64,000 nucleotides of DNA from an alpha proteobacterium BAL199 (GTDB lineage Bacteria > Pseudomonadota > Alphaproteobacteria > Thalassobaculales > Thalassobaculaceae), in NCBI GenBank assembly GCA_000171835.1, contig ABHC01000001.1, positions 372,001-436,000 of the forward strand. Reading direction: 5' to 3'. The notes below the pieces were generated by a model. That model had not been told where the DNA came from. It did no database searches and was given only the letters and a program-made list of their open reading frames with translations. Positions 43,886 to 51,386 of the stretch are shown here, piece by piece (position 1 is the first letter of the stretch; each line of letters begins with the position of its first letter). A program made the translations under genes and the position numbers.

Positions 43886-45025
43886 ATGACGCGCGCAACC
43901 GACGGCGAGGACCGTTCCATTTCGACCAACTGTTCTGCTGACACGGCACCCCAGGTGCCGGCAAATGAAATGCTCTCCGACGCACCGACCCCGACGGACG
44001 CCGCTGGCGAGACACCCAGCGAGCGTGCCCGGCGCTGGCGGCGGATTGCCGCGTCGTATGCCGTGCCGAGCCTGCGGCGCAGCATCCTGCAACTGATCAT
44101 TACCCTGGCAGCATTCGCAGCGATCTGGGCGGGGATGGTGGCGGTCGCCGAATACTCCTACTGGGCGACCCTGCCGCTGGCGGTACCGGCGGCGGCGTTC
44201 CTGATTCGGTTGTTCCTGATCCAGCATGATTGCGGCCATCACTCGTTCTTCAAGTCCCGACGGCTGAACGATATCGTCGGCTCGGTCATTGGCTTGCTCA
44301 CGCTCACGCCGCACGGTTACTGGCGCAAGGCGCACAACATTCACCACGCGACCTCCGGCAACCTCGACAAGCGCGGTATCGGCGACATCTCGATCCTGAC
44401 GGTGCGCGAGTATCTGGCGCTCTCCTGGTGGAAGCGTCTTGGCTATCGGTGCTACCGCCATCCTCTGGTGTTCCTGGGAATCGGCCCGCTTTACGTGTTC
44501 GTGGTGAAATACCGGCTGCCGCTTGACCTGCTGAGCAAGCACCGCGACATGATCCCTGGTGTTCTGGCGACCAACCTGGCGATCGGTCTCATCGTGGCCG
44601 GGCTTGGCTGGTGGTTGGGTTTTGCCGACGTTCTGATGGTCCACGCGCCGATCATCACGCTGTCGACCATGGCCGGGGTCTGGCTGTTCTACGTCCAGCA
44701 CCAGTTCGAGGACACCTACTGGCGCCAGACCAAGGACTGGAGCTTCCACGAGGCGGCGATTCACGGCAGTTCGTTCTACGACCTGCCGCAGCCGCTGCGG
44801 TGGCTCACCGCCGACATCGGCATTCACCACATCCACCACCTGTCCAGCCGGATTCCGAACTACCGGCTCGCCGAATGCCTGGCCGACCACGACGAGATGC
44901 GCGATGTCGGCCGGCTGACGCTGTGGCAGAGCCTCAGCTGTCTTCGGTTGGCGCTGTGGGACGAGGATGCCGAGCGGCTGATCGGATTTCGCAGTCTGCG
45001 GCAGTTGGCGCCGGCTGCCGGCTGA
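43886..45025 (+). CDS. Membrane fatty-acid desaturase (about 379 aa)
   Basis: The start is uncertain (ATG 43886 or 43970; neither has a clear ribosome-binding site). The three histidine boxes of di-iron desaturases are present: HDCGHHSFF, HNIHHATSGN and HHIHHLSSRIPNY. The boxes lie around membrane spans (LQLIITLAAFAAIWAGMVAV, LPLAVPAAAFLIRLFLIQ, LATNLAIGLIVAGLGWWLGF). The arrangement is that of delta-9/delta-12 acyl-lipid desaturases. The variable first 70 residues are polar. The enzyme would introduce double bonds into membrane fatty acids with a ferredoxin-type partner, none of which is in the window. Confidence 0.88.
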   Translation: MTRATDGEDRSISTNCSADTAPQVPANEMLSDAPTPTDAAGETPSERARRWRRIAASYAVPSLRRSILQLIITLAAFAAIWAGMVAVAEYSYWATLPLAVPAAAFLIRLFLIQHDCGHHSFFKSRRLNDIVGSVIGLLTLTPHGYWRKAHNIHHATSGNLDKRGIGDISILTVREYLALSWWKRLGYRCYRHPLVFLGIGPLYVFVVKYRLPLDLLSKHRDMIPGVLATNLAIGLIVAGLGWWLGFADVLMVHAPIITLSTMAGVWLFYVQHQFEDTYWRQTKDWSFHEAAIHGSSFYDLPQPLRWLTADIGIHHIHHLSSRIPNYRLAECLADHDEMRDVGRLTLWQSLSCLRLALWDEDAERLIGFRSLRQLAPAAG

Positions 45026-45112
45026 ACCGTCGCGTTCGGCATTTCGGACTGATAACGGCCGCTAGCAATCTGGTATCATTGCCGTTCCTCGTCCACGGAT
45101 GCTGAGGTTCGC

Positions 45113-45895
45113 ATGTGCCGCTGGCTCGCCTATCTCGGCGCTCCCCGCTATCTGGAAACCCTGGTAACCGAGCCTGCCAACTCGCTGGTCCAACAGTCGC
45201 TGCACGCCCAGCGCGGCACCGTTCCGACCAATGGTGACGGTTTTGGCCTCGGCTGGTACGGCGAGCGTGACATGCCCGGCGTGTACCGCGAGACCTTGCC
45301 GGCCTGGAACGACCGCAACCTGCGCTCGTTGTGCCAGCAGATCCGCTCCTCGCTGTTCTTCGCCCATGTCCGGGCCTCGACCGGCACGGCGACGACGCGG
45401 GCCAACTGCCACCCGTTCGTGGTCGGGCGCTGGCTGTTCATGCACAACGGCAAGATCGGCAACTACGAGCGGGTGCGCCGCCGCCTTGAGCTTGACGTCC
45501 AGGATGAGCATTACGGGTTTCGGGAGGGGACGACGGACAGCGAGTTGTTCTTCCTGCTGATGTTCGCCGATGGGCTGGGCAACGGACAGGGTGCCGGGAT
45601 CTGCGATGCCCTGCTCCGCACCACCCGCCGGGTTCTGGACGCCATGGAAGCGGCCGACGCGAGCGAGCCGCTGCGGCTGACCGCGGCCCTGACCGACGGC
45701 CGAAGGGTGGCGGCGGTCCGCTACGCCAGCGACAACCAGCCGCCGACCCTGTATTGGGCGCGCTCGGGCGACCGCACCGTGATCGTGTCGGAACCGCTCG
45801 ACGCGGGCGATTCCGAGCCCTGGCAGGAAGTGCCGAACGGCCACCTGCTGCTGGCCGAAGGCTCGGACGTGGAACTGCGGGCGTTCACGGTCTGA
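45113..45895 (+). CDS. Class II glutamine amidotransferase domain protein (260 aa)
   Basis: MCRWLAYLGAP puts the nucleophile Cys at residue 2, as in YafJ/EgtC-type class II amidotransferases. The other active-site blocks follow: NGDGFGLGWYGERD (about 41-54), FFAHVRASTGTATTRANCHPF (about 82-102), FMHNGKIGNYERVRR with the oxyanion Asn (about 110) and GTTDSELFFLLM (about 141). EgtC-like members hydrolyse gamma-glutamyl amides in ergothioneine synthesis, but no other egt gene is present, so the substrate is open. It is the last host gene before the tRNA/island boundary. Confidence 0.88.
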   Translation: MCRWLAYLGAPRYLETLVTEPANSLVQQSLHAQRGTVPTNGDGFGLGWYGERDMPGVYRETLPAWNDRNLRSLCQQIRSSLFFAHVRASTGTATTRANCHPFVVGRWLFMHNGKIGNYERVRRRLELDVQDEHYGFREGTTDSELFFLLMFADGLGNGQGAGICDALLRTTRRVLDAMEAADASEPLRLTAALTDGRRVAAVRYASDNQPPTLYWARSGDRTVIVSEPLDAGDSEPWQEVPNGHLLLAEGSDVELRAFTV

Positions 45896-45970
45896 GCCGG
45901 GGTTTGGGGCCAAGCCCGAGCGGTTCGGAAGGTGGCGAAACCGCCTCGTTTGCGGTAAACAGACCGCGAT

Positions 45971-46009
45971 GTCCTCGTAGCTCAGCAGGATAGAGCACCA
46001 GATTCCTAA
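45971..46009 (+). pseudogene. 5' half of tRNA-Arg(CCT), left attachment boundary of the island
   Basis: The 39 nt read as an acceptor-stem strand GTCCTCG, TA, D-arm GCTC/GAGC with AGCAGGATA, and an anticodon stem strand CCAGA and loop TTCCTAA. The anticodon is CCT. After this the sequence should continue with TCTGG and a T-arm but turns into AT-rich, unrelated DNA. The gene is therefore broken exactly in the anticodon loop, a common target of tyrosine integrases. Confidence 0.85.
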
Positions 46010-46176
46010 TAACGATACCCATGCCAACATATTGATATAAAATGACAAAATAAACCCAATTCAAAAAGTAAATTAATAGTGAATACGATTTTACCGGCAG
46101 AGTGAACGGTGCCTGGGTTGGTTCAGCTGAGTGGTTTCATCTGCCAAAAAATACGCTATTGTCAGGAAATCGCGTG

Positions 46177-46253
46177 GTCCTCGTAGCTCAGTTGGATAGA
46201 GCGACGGTTTCCTAAACCGTAGGTCGCAGGTTCGAGTCCTGCCGGGGACGCCA
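46177..46253 (+). tRNA. tRNA-Arg (anticodon CCT), with encoded CCA
   Basis: A full cloverleaf can be drawn. Acceptor GTCCTCG pairs with CGGGGAC (two G-T pairs). D-arm GCTC/GAGC. Anticodon stem ACGGT/ACCGT encloses TTCCTAA (anticodon CCT). Variable loop AGGTC. T-arm GCAGG/CCTGC with TTCGAGT. The discriminator G is followed by encoded CCA. It differs from the broken host copy in the D-loop and anticodon stem, so it is not a duplicate of it but an island-borne replacement. Confidence 0.96.
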
Positions 46254-46329
46254 TCCCCATTCACGATTTCCAATAGGAAACTGAACATTCGTGGGTGCGA
46301 CAAGTCAATAAACCGATCATGAAACAGAA

Positions 46330-46353
46330 AAGGCGCTGCAAAAGCAGCGCCTT
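46330..46353 (-). terminator. Rho-independent terminator of the small DUF3102-like operon
   Basis: A perfect stem AAGGCGCTGC (46330-46339) / GCAGCGCCTT (46344-46353) with an AAAA/TTTT loop is followed, on the minus strand, by TTCTGTTTC. It lies about 60 bases after the stop of the 69-aa ORF. Confidence 0.82.
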
Positions 46354-46412
46354 CGGGTAGTTCATCGTAAAATATTGAAAAACTTATATTTGATCGTGAT
46401 TTGAGTTTTTGC

Positions 46413-46622
46413 TTATGCTGCTTCATCAAGGCGACCAATATAAGCAAATGCGGGTTGGGTCCGGGAGAAATATTTGTCATTACGCTTCTTCATTCGCGTC
46501 ATTGCGCGGTTATATGCATCCGTCTCGATGTTCCCATCGTAGCTCAAGGCACTAATGACCTCGGCTGGATTTTCATCAAAATTCGCAAGAATCTCGGCGC
46601 GATCATTGTAAATTCCGATCAT
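46413..46622 (-). CDS. Small island protein, possibly the separated C-terminus of the upstream gene (69 aa)
   Basis: The ATG at 46622 has no ribosome-binding site. The frame stays open upstream for 33 codons to the TAA that ends the 204-aa gene, and both are in the same frame. The protein is polar and helical (DAYNRAMTRMKKRNDKYFSRTQP), with no known motif. It may be a separate gene translated by coupling, or a C-terminal domain cut off by a nonsense mutation (the joined protein would be about 306 aa). Confidence 0.5.
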   Translation of the reverse strand: MIGIYNDRAEILANFDENPAEVISALSYDGNIETDAYNRAMTRMKKRNDKYFSRTQPAFAYIGRLDEAA

Positions 46623-46721
46623 TGGGTTACTTTGTTTGCGACGCTGAGAAGCAGGAGTGTTGTTCCAGTGTTGCCATTCGCTCGATGAGTTTTTGTAACT
46701 CTTGATCGTCTCAGCAAGAAT

Positions 46722-47336
46722 TTACTGTCGAGCAACTTTCATAAAGCGTTCAAGATTGGCGAACTCGGAGCTGGCATTCTTCTCAAACAGGTCTGCGTTA
46801 TCTACTCGGATGTGTAGGATCTCATCCTGAATCTGCTTCAGTAAAGATACCAGCTTCGCATAATGTTCACCTGTAAATGATTCAGATTTCAGCGCTGCAT
46901 CGTCGATTCGGATGTTGAACGCAACCTTATAAGCGTCTGGAGCTTTTTGAATCTCACCCTTTTTGATCGCGGAGACGAAAGCAGGCGTAACAGATCCATT
47001 CTCTGGCGCTGCTGAGATCAGCTTATCAAACTGCTCGTCGGTTAGCGTTGTCACCTCGTACAGAGTCGTCCAAGCTTGAACCGTATCAAACAGGGTGGGT
47101 TGCCGAGCAAGGCGGGTATCGCGAGCGATTGCGACGAGTTTGCATGCCTTCGACTTGCTAAAGTTCGCCGCCTTCAAAATCATCTTATAGGAATCGCTAT
47201 CTGTTCCATATTGTTCGGTCGCCGAGAGCAGATGATTTGCGATCCTGCGCCAGGACTGGATCGCAGAGGCAAGCTCGGCATTGATGAGTTCAACAAACTC
47301 AGACGGGTTACGGTGGTTAGAAGTATTAGTCATCAT
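46722..47336 (-). CDS. DUF3102-like phage/plasmid protein (204 aa)
   Basis: The start ATG 47336 has AAAGGA 6 bases upstream. The N-terminal half has FVELINAELASAIQSWRRIANHLLSA and KMILKAANFSKSKACKLVAIARDTRL, and then AWTTLYEVTTLTDEQFDKLI. The W-T-x-L-Y-E-V-x-x-L pattern after a helical DNA-binding-like segment is known from DUF3102 and related plasmid and phage proteins of unknown role. The rest is helical. A palindromic operator directly upstream suggests autoregulation. Confidence 0.6.
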   Translation of the reverse strand: MMTNTSNHRNPSEFVELINAELASAIQSWRRIANHLLSATEQYGTDSDSYKMILKAANFSKSKACKLVAIARDTRLARQPTLFDTVQAWTTLYEVTTLTDEQFDKLISAAPENGSVTPAFVSAIKKGEIQKAPDAYKVAFNIRIDDAALKSESFTGEHYAKLVSLLKQIQDEILHIRVDNADLFEKNASSEFANLERFMKVARQ

Positions 47337-47355
47337 GTTTTCCTTTCATGTTTGA

Positions 47356-47371
47356 ACGAACGTTTGTTCGT
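47356..47371. promoter_or_regulatory. Palindromic operator upstream of the DUF3102-like gene
   Basis: ACGAAC-GTTT-GTTCGT is a perfect 6-bp inverted repeat with a 4-base centre, 20 bases before the gene start on the minus strand and inside an AT-rich promoter region. Its place fits binding by a dimeric repressor, perhaps the gene's own product. Confidence 0.55.
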
Positions 47372-47496
47372 CACTCAATATGGTGACTATACGTGGAAAC
47401 GGATTTGATCGATTGTGACAGAACCAATCCCCTCTATCGGGGTTGGTGCTGTCCGAAACGGTTCCGGTCGGAAATCGAGGGTCGAGGCAACCGCCA

Positions 47497-48261
47497 ATGA
47501 CAGAAGCGTGGTCCGGTGATGGGCGATATCTCCTGCCAGCGCGAAAGGTCGAACCGTATCGGCTCTGGTTCGAGTTTCTGAAGGCGGCGTTCCAGGACCC
47601 GGATATCTCGGTTGATCGGCGGCTCTATGCCGATTGGGGGGATGTCGAGGACCTATCGTTCGACGACTGGTGGCGCAGCGGCATCTGGCGGGTGCTGTTC
47701 GCTATCGACACGGCGGTGAGCATCGTGGAGCCGGGATCGGCGCTCGACCCGACGGACGGCACATTGATCGTTCGACTACCGCTCGGTCGCGACCCGAAAG
47801 AGACCCTCCGAGATGTTCGGGATCTGCTGGAGGAGCATGGGGCGAGCGGTTTGGTTGGGAGTTCGAACCGTGGGAGGTTTCGACTGTCCGACGGAGTGGA
47901 ACACGGGTTCCTGCACGCAAACAGATTGGCGTCCGTCCGGTTGATGCTCAGGCTGTACCGAGCGTGGATCGATCATCGTGAGAATGGCACCCGAGAACGG
48001 GTCCAGGCAGCGGCGATGGATGTGTACGATTGGGGGCGAGCGTGGAACGAAAAGGTTCGCGCAAACCGATGGAAGCGTGACCTGACGTACCTGCCTATCT
48101 GCTTTACGACCTGGGTGGGGTATCTGCGGCGCGAAAACCGGCGCGAAGTATGGGAGGGTGATGATCCGGAGTCAGCGCGCCGGCAGGTTCAGCGCTACAT
48201 CTCCCGTGCTCGGGCGATTGCGGCAAACGTCGCTCGCGGTGAGTTTCCGGGAGTGTATTAG
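47497..48261 (+). CDS. Island protein of unknown function with a FDDWW motif (254 aa)
   Basis: I start at ATG 47497 (MTEAWSGDGRYLLPARKVEPY), after GAGGC; the frame is open 18 codons further up. The segment YADWGDVEDLSFDDWWRSGIW (about residues 46-66, the last five being the FDDWW core) is a pattern I have seen in phage and island proteins (a D-W-G-D-V, then F-D-x-W-W). The protein is acidic, with a tryptophan-rich C-terminal half (YDWGRAWNEKVRANRW). GC content is higher here than in neighbouring island genes, near the host level. No function can be given. Confidence 0.6.
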   Translation: MTEAWSGDGRYLLPARKVEPYRLWFEFLKAAFQDPDISVDRRLYADWGDVEDLSFDDWWRSGIWRVLFAIDTAVSIVEPGSALDPTDGTLIVRLPLGRDPKETLRDVRDLLEEHGASGLVGSSNRGRFRLSDGVEHGFLHANRLASVRLMLRLYRAWIDHRENGTRERVQAAAMDVYDWGRAWNEKVRANRWKRDLTYLPICFTTWVGYLRRENRREVWEGDDPESARRQVQRYISRARAIAANVARGEFPGVY

Positions 48262-48391
48262 CGATGCCATCGGAGCGAATGAGCTGTTCCTTTCGCGGCG
48301 CGCAGGTTACGCCACGCCCATCGTGGTCTCTAAAGTTTGGATGTCGGGTATACTCTCTGAACGAGGTTGTTGCTGTGAACGGACGCCGGGA

Positions 48392-49333
48392 ATGACAACG
48401 CCATGCTCTATCAGGGTGTTTCTCGTCGATGGAACGCCGTCGGGAGTAATCACCGCCGATATACCGACATGGACCGGGAAAGTAATATCTGCGCCACGAA
48501 CGCGATTAGGTGATGTGATTAAGCGCAAAGAAACTGAGTCATGTGGCATATATGTTCTCAGTGGTCCAAATATTGAACAACCAGAAAAGCCACTAATTTA
48601 TATTGTTCAGTCAAACAACATAGCGAAACGACTCATTCAACACTCAAAAGATCAATCAAAAGATTTTTGGAATCGAGTAACATTTGTGGTTTATAAAGAT
48701 GAAAATTTAACTGAGTCGCACTCAAGATATTTAGAGATTCGATTATTAAATATATCGAAGCTATCTGGGCGTTCAATTTTGATAAATTCGAATGAACCAG
48801 ATTATAATAATCTTCCGGAACCGGACAAGGCGGACATGGAGTACTTCATAGATCGATGTCGTCTGATATTTCCGGTGGTAGGTGTGGATATTTTGCACAC
48901 AAAAGCGACCAGTGCGACTGCTTATAGTGATCAGAATAGCGGTGATGTTTCTGATGAATTTGTCGAATTTGAAATTGATGGTGTTAATGTGCAAGCAAAA
49001 ATGAAAATTGTAGAAGGAGAATTTATCGTATTGAAGGGATCGCGGGCGAGGAAAATCGGCACTCCGTCGTGGGTTAGGACGTATTCCAAAAAGGCGCGTG
49101 ACAAGATTATTGAGTCAGGGTTGTTAAAGTTAGAGGAAGGTGGTGAATATTACGTATTTGTAGATGACGTTGCATTCAAAACTCCAACGGCAGCTGCCGA
49201 AGCCGTTCTCGCGCGCTCAGAAAATGGTCGAACCGGATGGAAGCTAAAAAACAGTAAATTGACCTTGGCGCAGTGGGAACAAAATGTAATTACTAAAGTA
49301 GAAAATTCAAATGACTCATCAACACCCATGTAA
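48392..49333 (+). CDS. GIY-YIG nuclease-fold protein with a C-terminal DUF4357 domain (313 aa)
   Basis: I use ATG 48392 (MTTPCSIRVFLVDGTPSG). A TATACT box at 48350 suggests the transcript starts after the upstream in-frame ATGs. GIY (52-54) is followed by IYIVQSNNIAKRLIQHSKDQ, where YIG has become YIV, with Arg80 and a later Glu in RYLEIRLL (about 112). The C-terminal 60 residues are DUF4357 (IGTPSWVRTYSKKARDK, FKTPTAAAEAVLARSENGRTGWKL). This domain pair occurs in proteins near restriction-modification and mobile elements. AT-rich codons mark it as acquired. Confidence 0.8.
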   Translation: MTTPCSIRVFLVDGTPSGVITADIPTWTGKVISAPRTRLGDVIKRKETESCGIYVLSGPNIEQPEKPLIYIVQSNNIAKRLIQHSKDQSKDFWNRVTFVVYKDENLTESHSRYLEIRLLNISKLSGRSILINSNEPDYNNLPEPDKADMEYFIDRCRLIFPVVGVDILHTKATSATAYSDQNSGDVSDEFVEFEIDGVNVQAKMKIVEGEFIVLKGSRARKIGTPSWVRTYSKKARDKIIESGLLKLEEGGEYYVFVDDVAFKTPTAAAEAVLARSENGRTGWKLKNSKLTLAQWEQNVITKVENSNDSSTPM

Positions 49334-49375
49334 AAGTAATTTAATTGATATGATTGTGGGTGATGTGTATTGGTT

Positions 49376-49540
49376 TTAATGAGGATTATTATTGTTGCCT
49401 GCGGCTGAGATCGCGAGCGCAGACAACCAGGCAACGTCTGACAACATATCGGCGATTGCGGAGAGCTTGGCGTTCATGGTCGGTGCCCGTTTGATCGTCT
49501 CCTTATGCTTCGCGACCCTGGCGAGCAGTCCGACCGCCAT
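49376..49540 (-). CDS. Possible small protein, antisense-looking region (54 aa)
   Basis: This is an ATG-to-stop frame on the minus strand with a plausible short helical product (HKETIKRAPTMNAKLSAIAD) but no good ribosome-binding site. It is too short for a motif search by eye and may be chance. It lies downstream of the two small minus-strand genes that follow and could be the third member of that run. Confidence 0.25.
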   Translation of the reverse strand: MAVGLLARVAKHKETIKRAPTMNAKLSAIADMLSDVAWLSALAISAAGNNNNPH

Positions 49541-49641
49541 GATGCGCGCGGTTCCCGGTCGAATGGCGATTTCGTTCAGCGACCGACTTTTCCGACAGGA
49601 AATGGTTTATGCGCTCTGACGTGCATACGCCTTGAACCGTT

Positions 49642-49833
49642 TCAAGCGTGTTTGAGGCATAGGACCGTTACTCGTGACAGGTCGTTCCCGACGAACTTCG
49701 TGAGTTCGGTGCCGACGGTGCGAATGTCGTTTTTGGTTTCCAGCTCCAGGGTGAGGCACGCGGAATAGGTTGATCGCTTGATCGTGGTCGCGATGGTTGA
49801 GCTGGAGGGATTAAGCGTCTTAATCGTCTTCAT
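49642..49833 (-). CDS. Small basic island protein (63 aa)
   Basis: The start ATG 49833 (MKTIKTLNPSSSTIATTIKR) follows AAGGA at 8 bases and overlaps the end of the preceding small gene by 14. The product is small and moderately basic, with a beta-like pattern (IATTIKRSTYSACLTLELETKNDIRTVG in two pieces). It resembles small regulators or phage accessory proteins but shows no named motif. It likely forms a two-gene unit with its neighbour. Confidence 0.4.
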   Translation of the reverse strand: MKTIKTLNPSSSTIATTIKRSTYSACLTLELETKNDIRTVGTELTKFVGNDLSRVTVLCLKHA

Positions 49834-49960
49834 GCTCGTTTTCCTTGAGGGTCTGATAATGGATTTCAAGAATTCGCTTCGACAGATATGCCTCTTCCGA
49901 ATCAGGATTCGATAAAATATTGATTAATAATTGAGATTCATCTGATGGTGATATTGACAT
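49820..49960 (-). CDS. Small acidic island protein (46 aa)
   Basis: ATG 49960 (MSISPSDESQLL) has AAAGGA 8 bases upstream. The 46-residue product is helical and acidic (NILSNPDSEEAYLSKRIL, KENEHEDD). No motif is recognised. It is the first of two overlapping small genes. Confidence 0.42.
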   Translation of the reverse strand: MSISPSDESQLLINILSNPDSEEAYLSKRILEIHYQTLKENEHEDD

Positions 49961-50542
49961 TTTTGGTATCCTTTCGTTCTTGAGTGTATTATTTCGATTG
50001 TTCGCTTCGCTCACAATCGCCTCGTTTCACTCGGTGATTTGTTTTTTGTTTTCAATATGGCTCGCGAAGCGAGCACGGAGCAAAGCGACGGATCAAACGA
50101 TCCTATAACCAATCATCATCAGTGGGTGTTCAGCGGACGCATTTTCCCACTCAGGGTCAAACACGTCCGGAGCGTCATCAGTACGGCGACGAGCAAACGC
50201 AGCATGTTGGAGCACCTGGGGTCAGGTCGGGCAGGTCAGCGTTCTCCCGTTACGCTCCGTTTTCAGATTTCTCTCTGACGGCAAATCGCACCCGCCTACA
50301 TGCCGACGGTGATGCGGTCCTGAGGGTTGTGATGCTACACATTGCCCTCCACTTTCTCGGTCACCTTCTGACAGCGGACACCGCCCAAGTGGGATGCCTT
50401 ATCACCTGCAAATAACTCGTTTCTGAGTGGTCGCGGCAGGGCGCAATAATGAAAATCAATAATTGTAGTTATATTTATATAAATAAGAACGGTTAATTGA
50501 ATGATTCACACAAAAAAATACAAAAATTAGGAGATTTAAATT
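49961..50542. other. Island intergenic region with hairpins and no convincing gene
   Basis: This 580-base stretch contains two compact inverted repeats: CGATTGT...ACAATCG near 49997-50021, and GCTCGC-GAA-GCGAGC near 50060-50074. A 40-aa minus-strand frame (GTG 50215 to 50093; product with DAPDVFDPEWENASAEHPL) could be a remnant. AT-rich DNA at 50450-50500 is the promoter of the ribbon-helix-helix gene. I see no repeat array and no RNA gene. Confidence 0.45.
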
Positions 50543-50737
50543 TTGGCAGTTCATCAATTCCTATTCAATATTCCGTTAGATATCTGGCGCGAGATCGATC
50601 TGTTTTGCGGAAATCGCCGGATTCCGAGAACAAGATTTCTAGTCGAGGCGACGCGAAGGTATCTTGCCGACGCCCGGTCTTCCGGCAAGGGTGGTTGGCG
50701 TTCCTGGGACCAGGACGACTCTGGCACAGGGTTGTAG
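50543..50737 (+). CDS. Ribbon-helix-helix-type small DNA-binding protein (64 aa)
   Basis: The start is TTG 50543, 8 bases after TAGGAGA; no ATG suits the frame. The pattern VHQFLFNIPLDIWREIDLFCGNRR-IPRTRFLVEATRRYL (split) is the beta-alpha-alpha layout of CopG/MobA-type regulators, with the beta strand at residues 3-10 and the second helix starting after RTR. The tail is short and polar. It precedes the nuclease gene by 37 bases, so the two may form a unit. Confidence 0.6.
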   Translation: MAVHQFLFNIPLDIWREIDLFCGNRRIPRTRFLVEATRRYLADARSSGKGGWRSWDQDDSGTGL

Positions 50738-50774
50738 GGTCGGTCATCGTTTCCGACCGGAAATCGGGAGGCGG

Positions 50775-51146
50775 ATGGTGAACCGAGCGATTTGCCTGAT
50801 CGTCCTTATCAGTCTTGGACCCTGGATCGCAGGTGCCACTGAGGCGCGGGATCGTGCTTTCATCAACTACGATGGCGACACATTTCGCGCCACCTTTCGC
50901 ATCGCGAACATCGACACACCTGAGATCGAGGGCAAGTGCGAGGCAGAACGGGATCTCGCTCAGAAAGCGAAGCTGTTCACCGAGCGATTCCTTGCTCGAG
51001 GCGATGTTGTGATCCGACAGACTGGAGTTGATCGGTACGGTCGCATCCTGGCGCTCGTGACCTCTGACGGGCGGGATCTCGGCGAGGCGTTGGTCGCAGC
51101 TGGGTTGGCGCGACCCTGGATGGGGCGACGTGAAAAGTGGTGTTGA
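50775..51146 (+). CDS. Secreted staphylococcal-nuclease-like protein (123 aa)
   Basis: GGGAGG stands at the start. A signal peptide (AICLIVLISLGPWIAGATEA) leads to a short SNase domain: INYDGDTFRATFRIANIDTPEIEGKC (about 30-55) has the metal-binding Asp, the active Arg and Glu, and DRYGRILALV (about 85-94) the second Arg. At about 100 residues it is shorter than classic thermonuclease and ends in ARPWMGRREKWC. It would degrade nucleic acid outside the cytoplasm. Such genes are common on integrated and conjugative elements. Confidence 0.82.
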   Translation: MVNRAICLIVLISLGPWIAGATEARDRAFINYDGDTFRATFRIANIDTPEIEGKCEAERDLAQKAKLFTERFLARGDVVIRQTGVDRYGRILALVTSDGRDLGEALVAAGLARPWMGRREKWC

Positions 51147-51386
51147 CGACAACGACGCCCGTGTTCAAGCTTCCGTTTGAATAACACTTGGTTCAAAAAC
51201 GGCGGATCGAGGTTTCGGATCGATAGGGTTTCCGTAACCAGACGATGGGATATTTGTCTGGGTTAAAAATACGGCAGCTAAGGCGAGAGGGCTGCCTTCC
51301 AAAAGTCGACACGCTGGCGTGACGTTTAGGAAATTTGTACGATGAATCAAAATAAAACCTAAACATTTTCTAAAAAGAGCAGAAAT
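51147..51386. other. Gap before the NfeD-SPFH pair
   Basis: This holds 240 bases that turn AT-rich towards the right. Two weak stems occur, CCAGAC/GTCTGG near 51238-51261 and GGCAGC/GCTGCC near 51273-51296, either of which could end the nuclease transcript. AAATTTGTACGATGAATC and AAAACCTAAACATTTTC before the next gene look like promoter sequence. Confidence 0.35.

Noticed and set aside
45896-46330. CRISPR array or repeat cluster at the island edge
   Set aside because: Only the tRNA half and the full tRNA share sequence. There are no regular repeats with spacers here or elsewhere in the window.
46091-46480. 129-aa ORF antisense to the tRNA-Arg (product with [14 protein letters not shown])
   Set aside because: This product is the well-known artefact of translating the complement of a tRNA gene. 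The frame runs through the cloverleaf and the terminator, and there is no ribosome-binding site.
49392-49619. 75-aa plus-strand ORF after the GIY-YIG gene
   Set aside because: It lacks a ribosome-binding site and its product has no consistent pattern. The opposite strand is a slightly better candidate.
50039-50278. 79-aa ORF in the island gap
   Set aside because: The product has no family pattern and the ATG lacks a ribosome-binding site. The stretch is rich in short inverted repeats.
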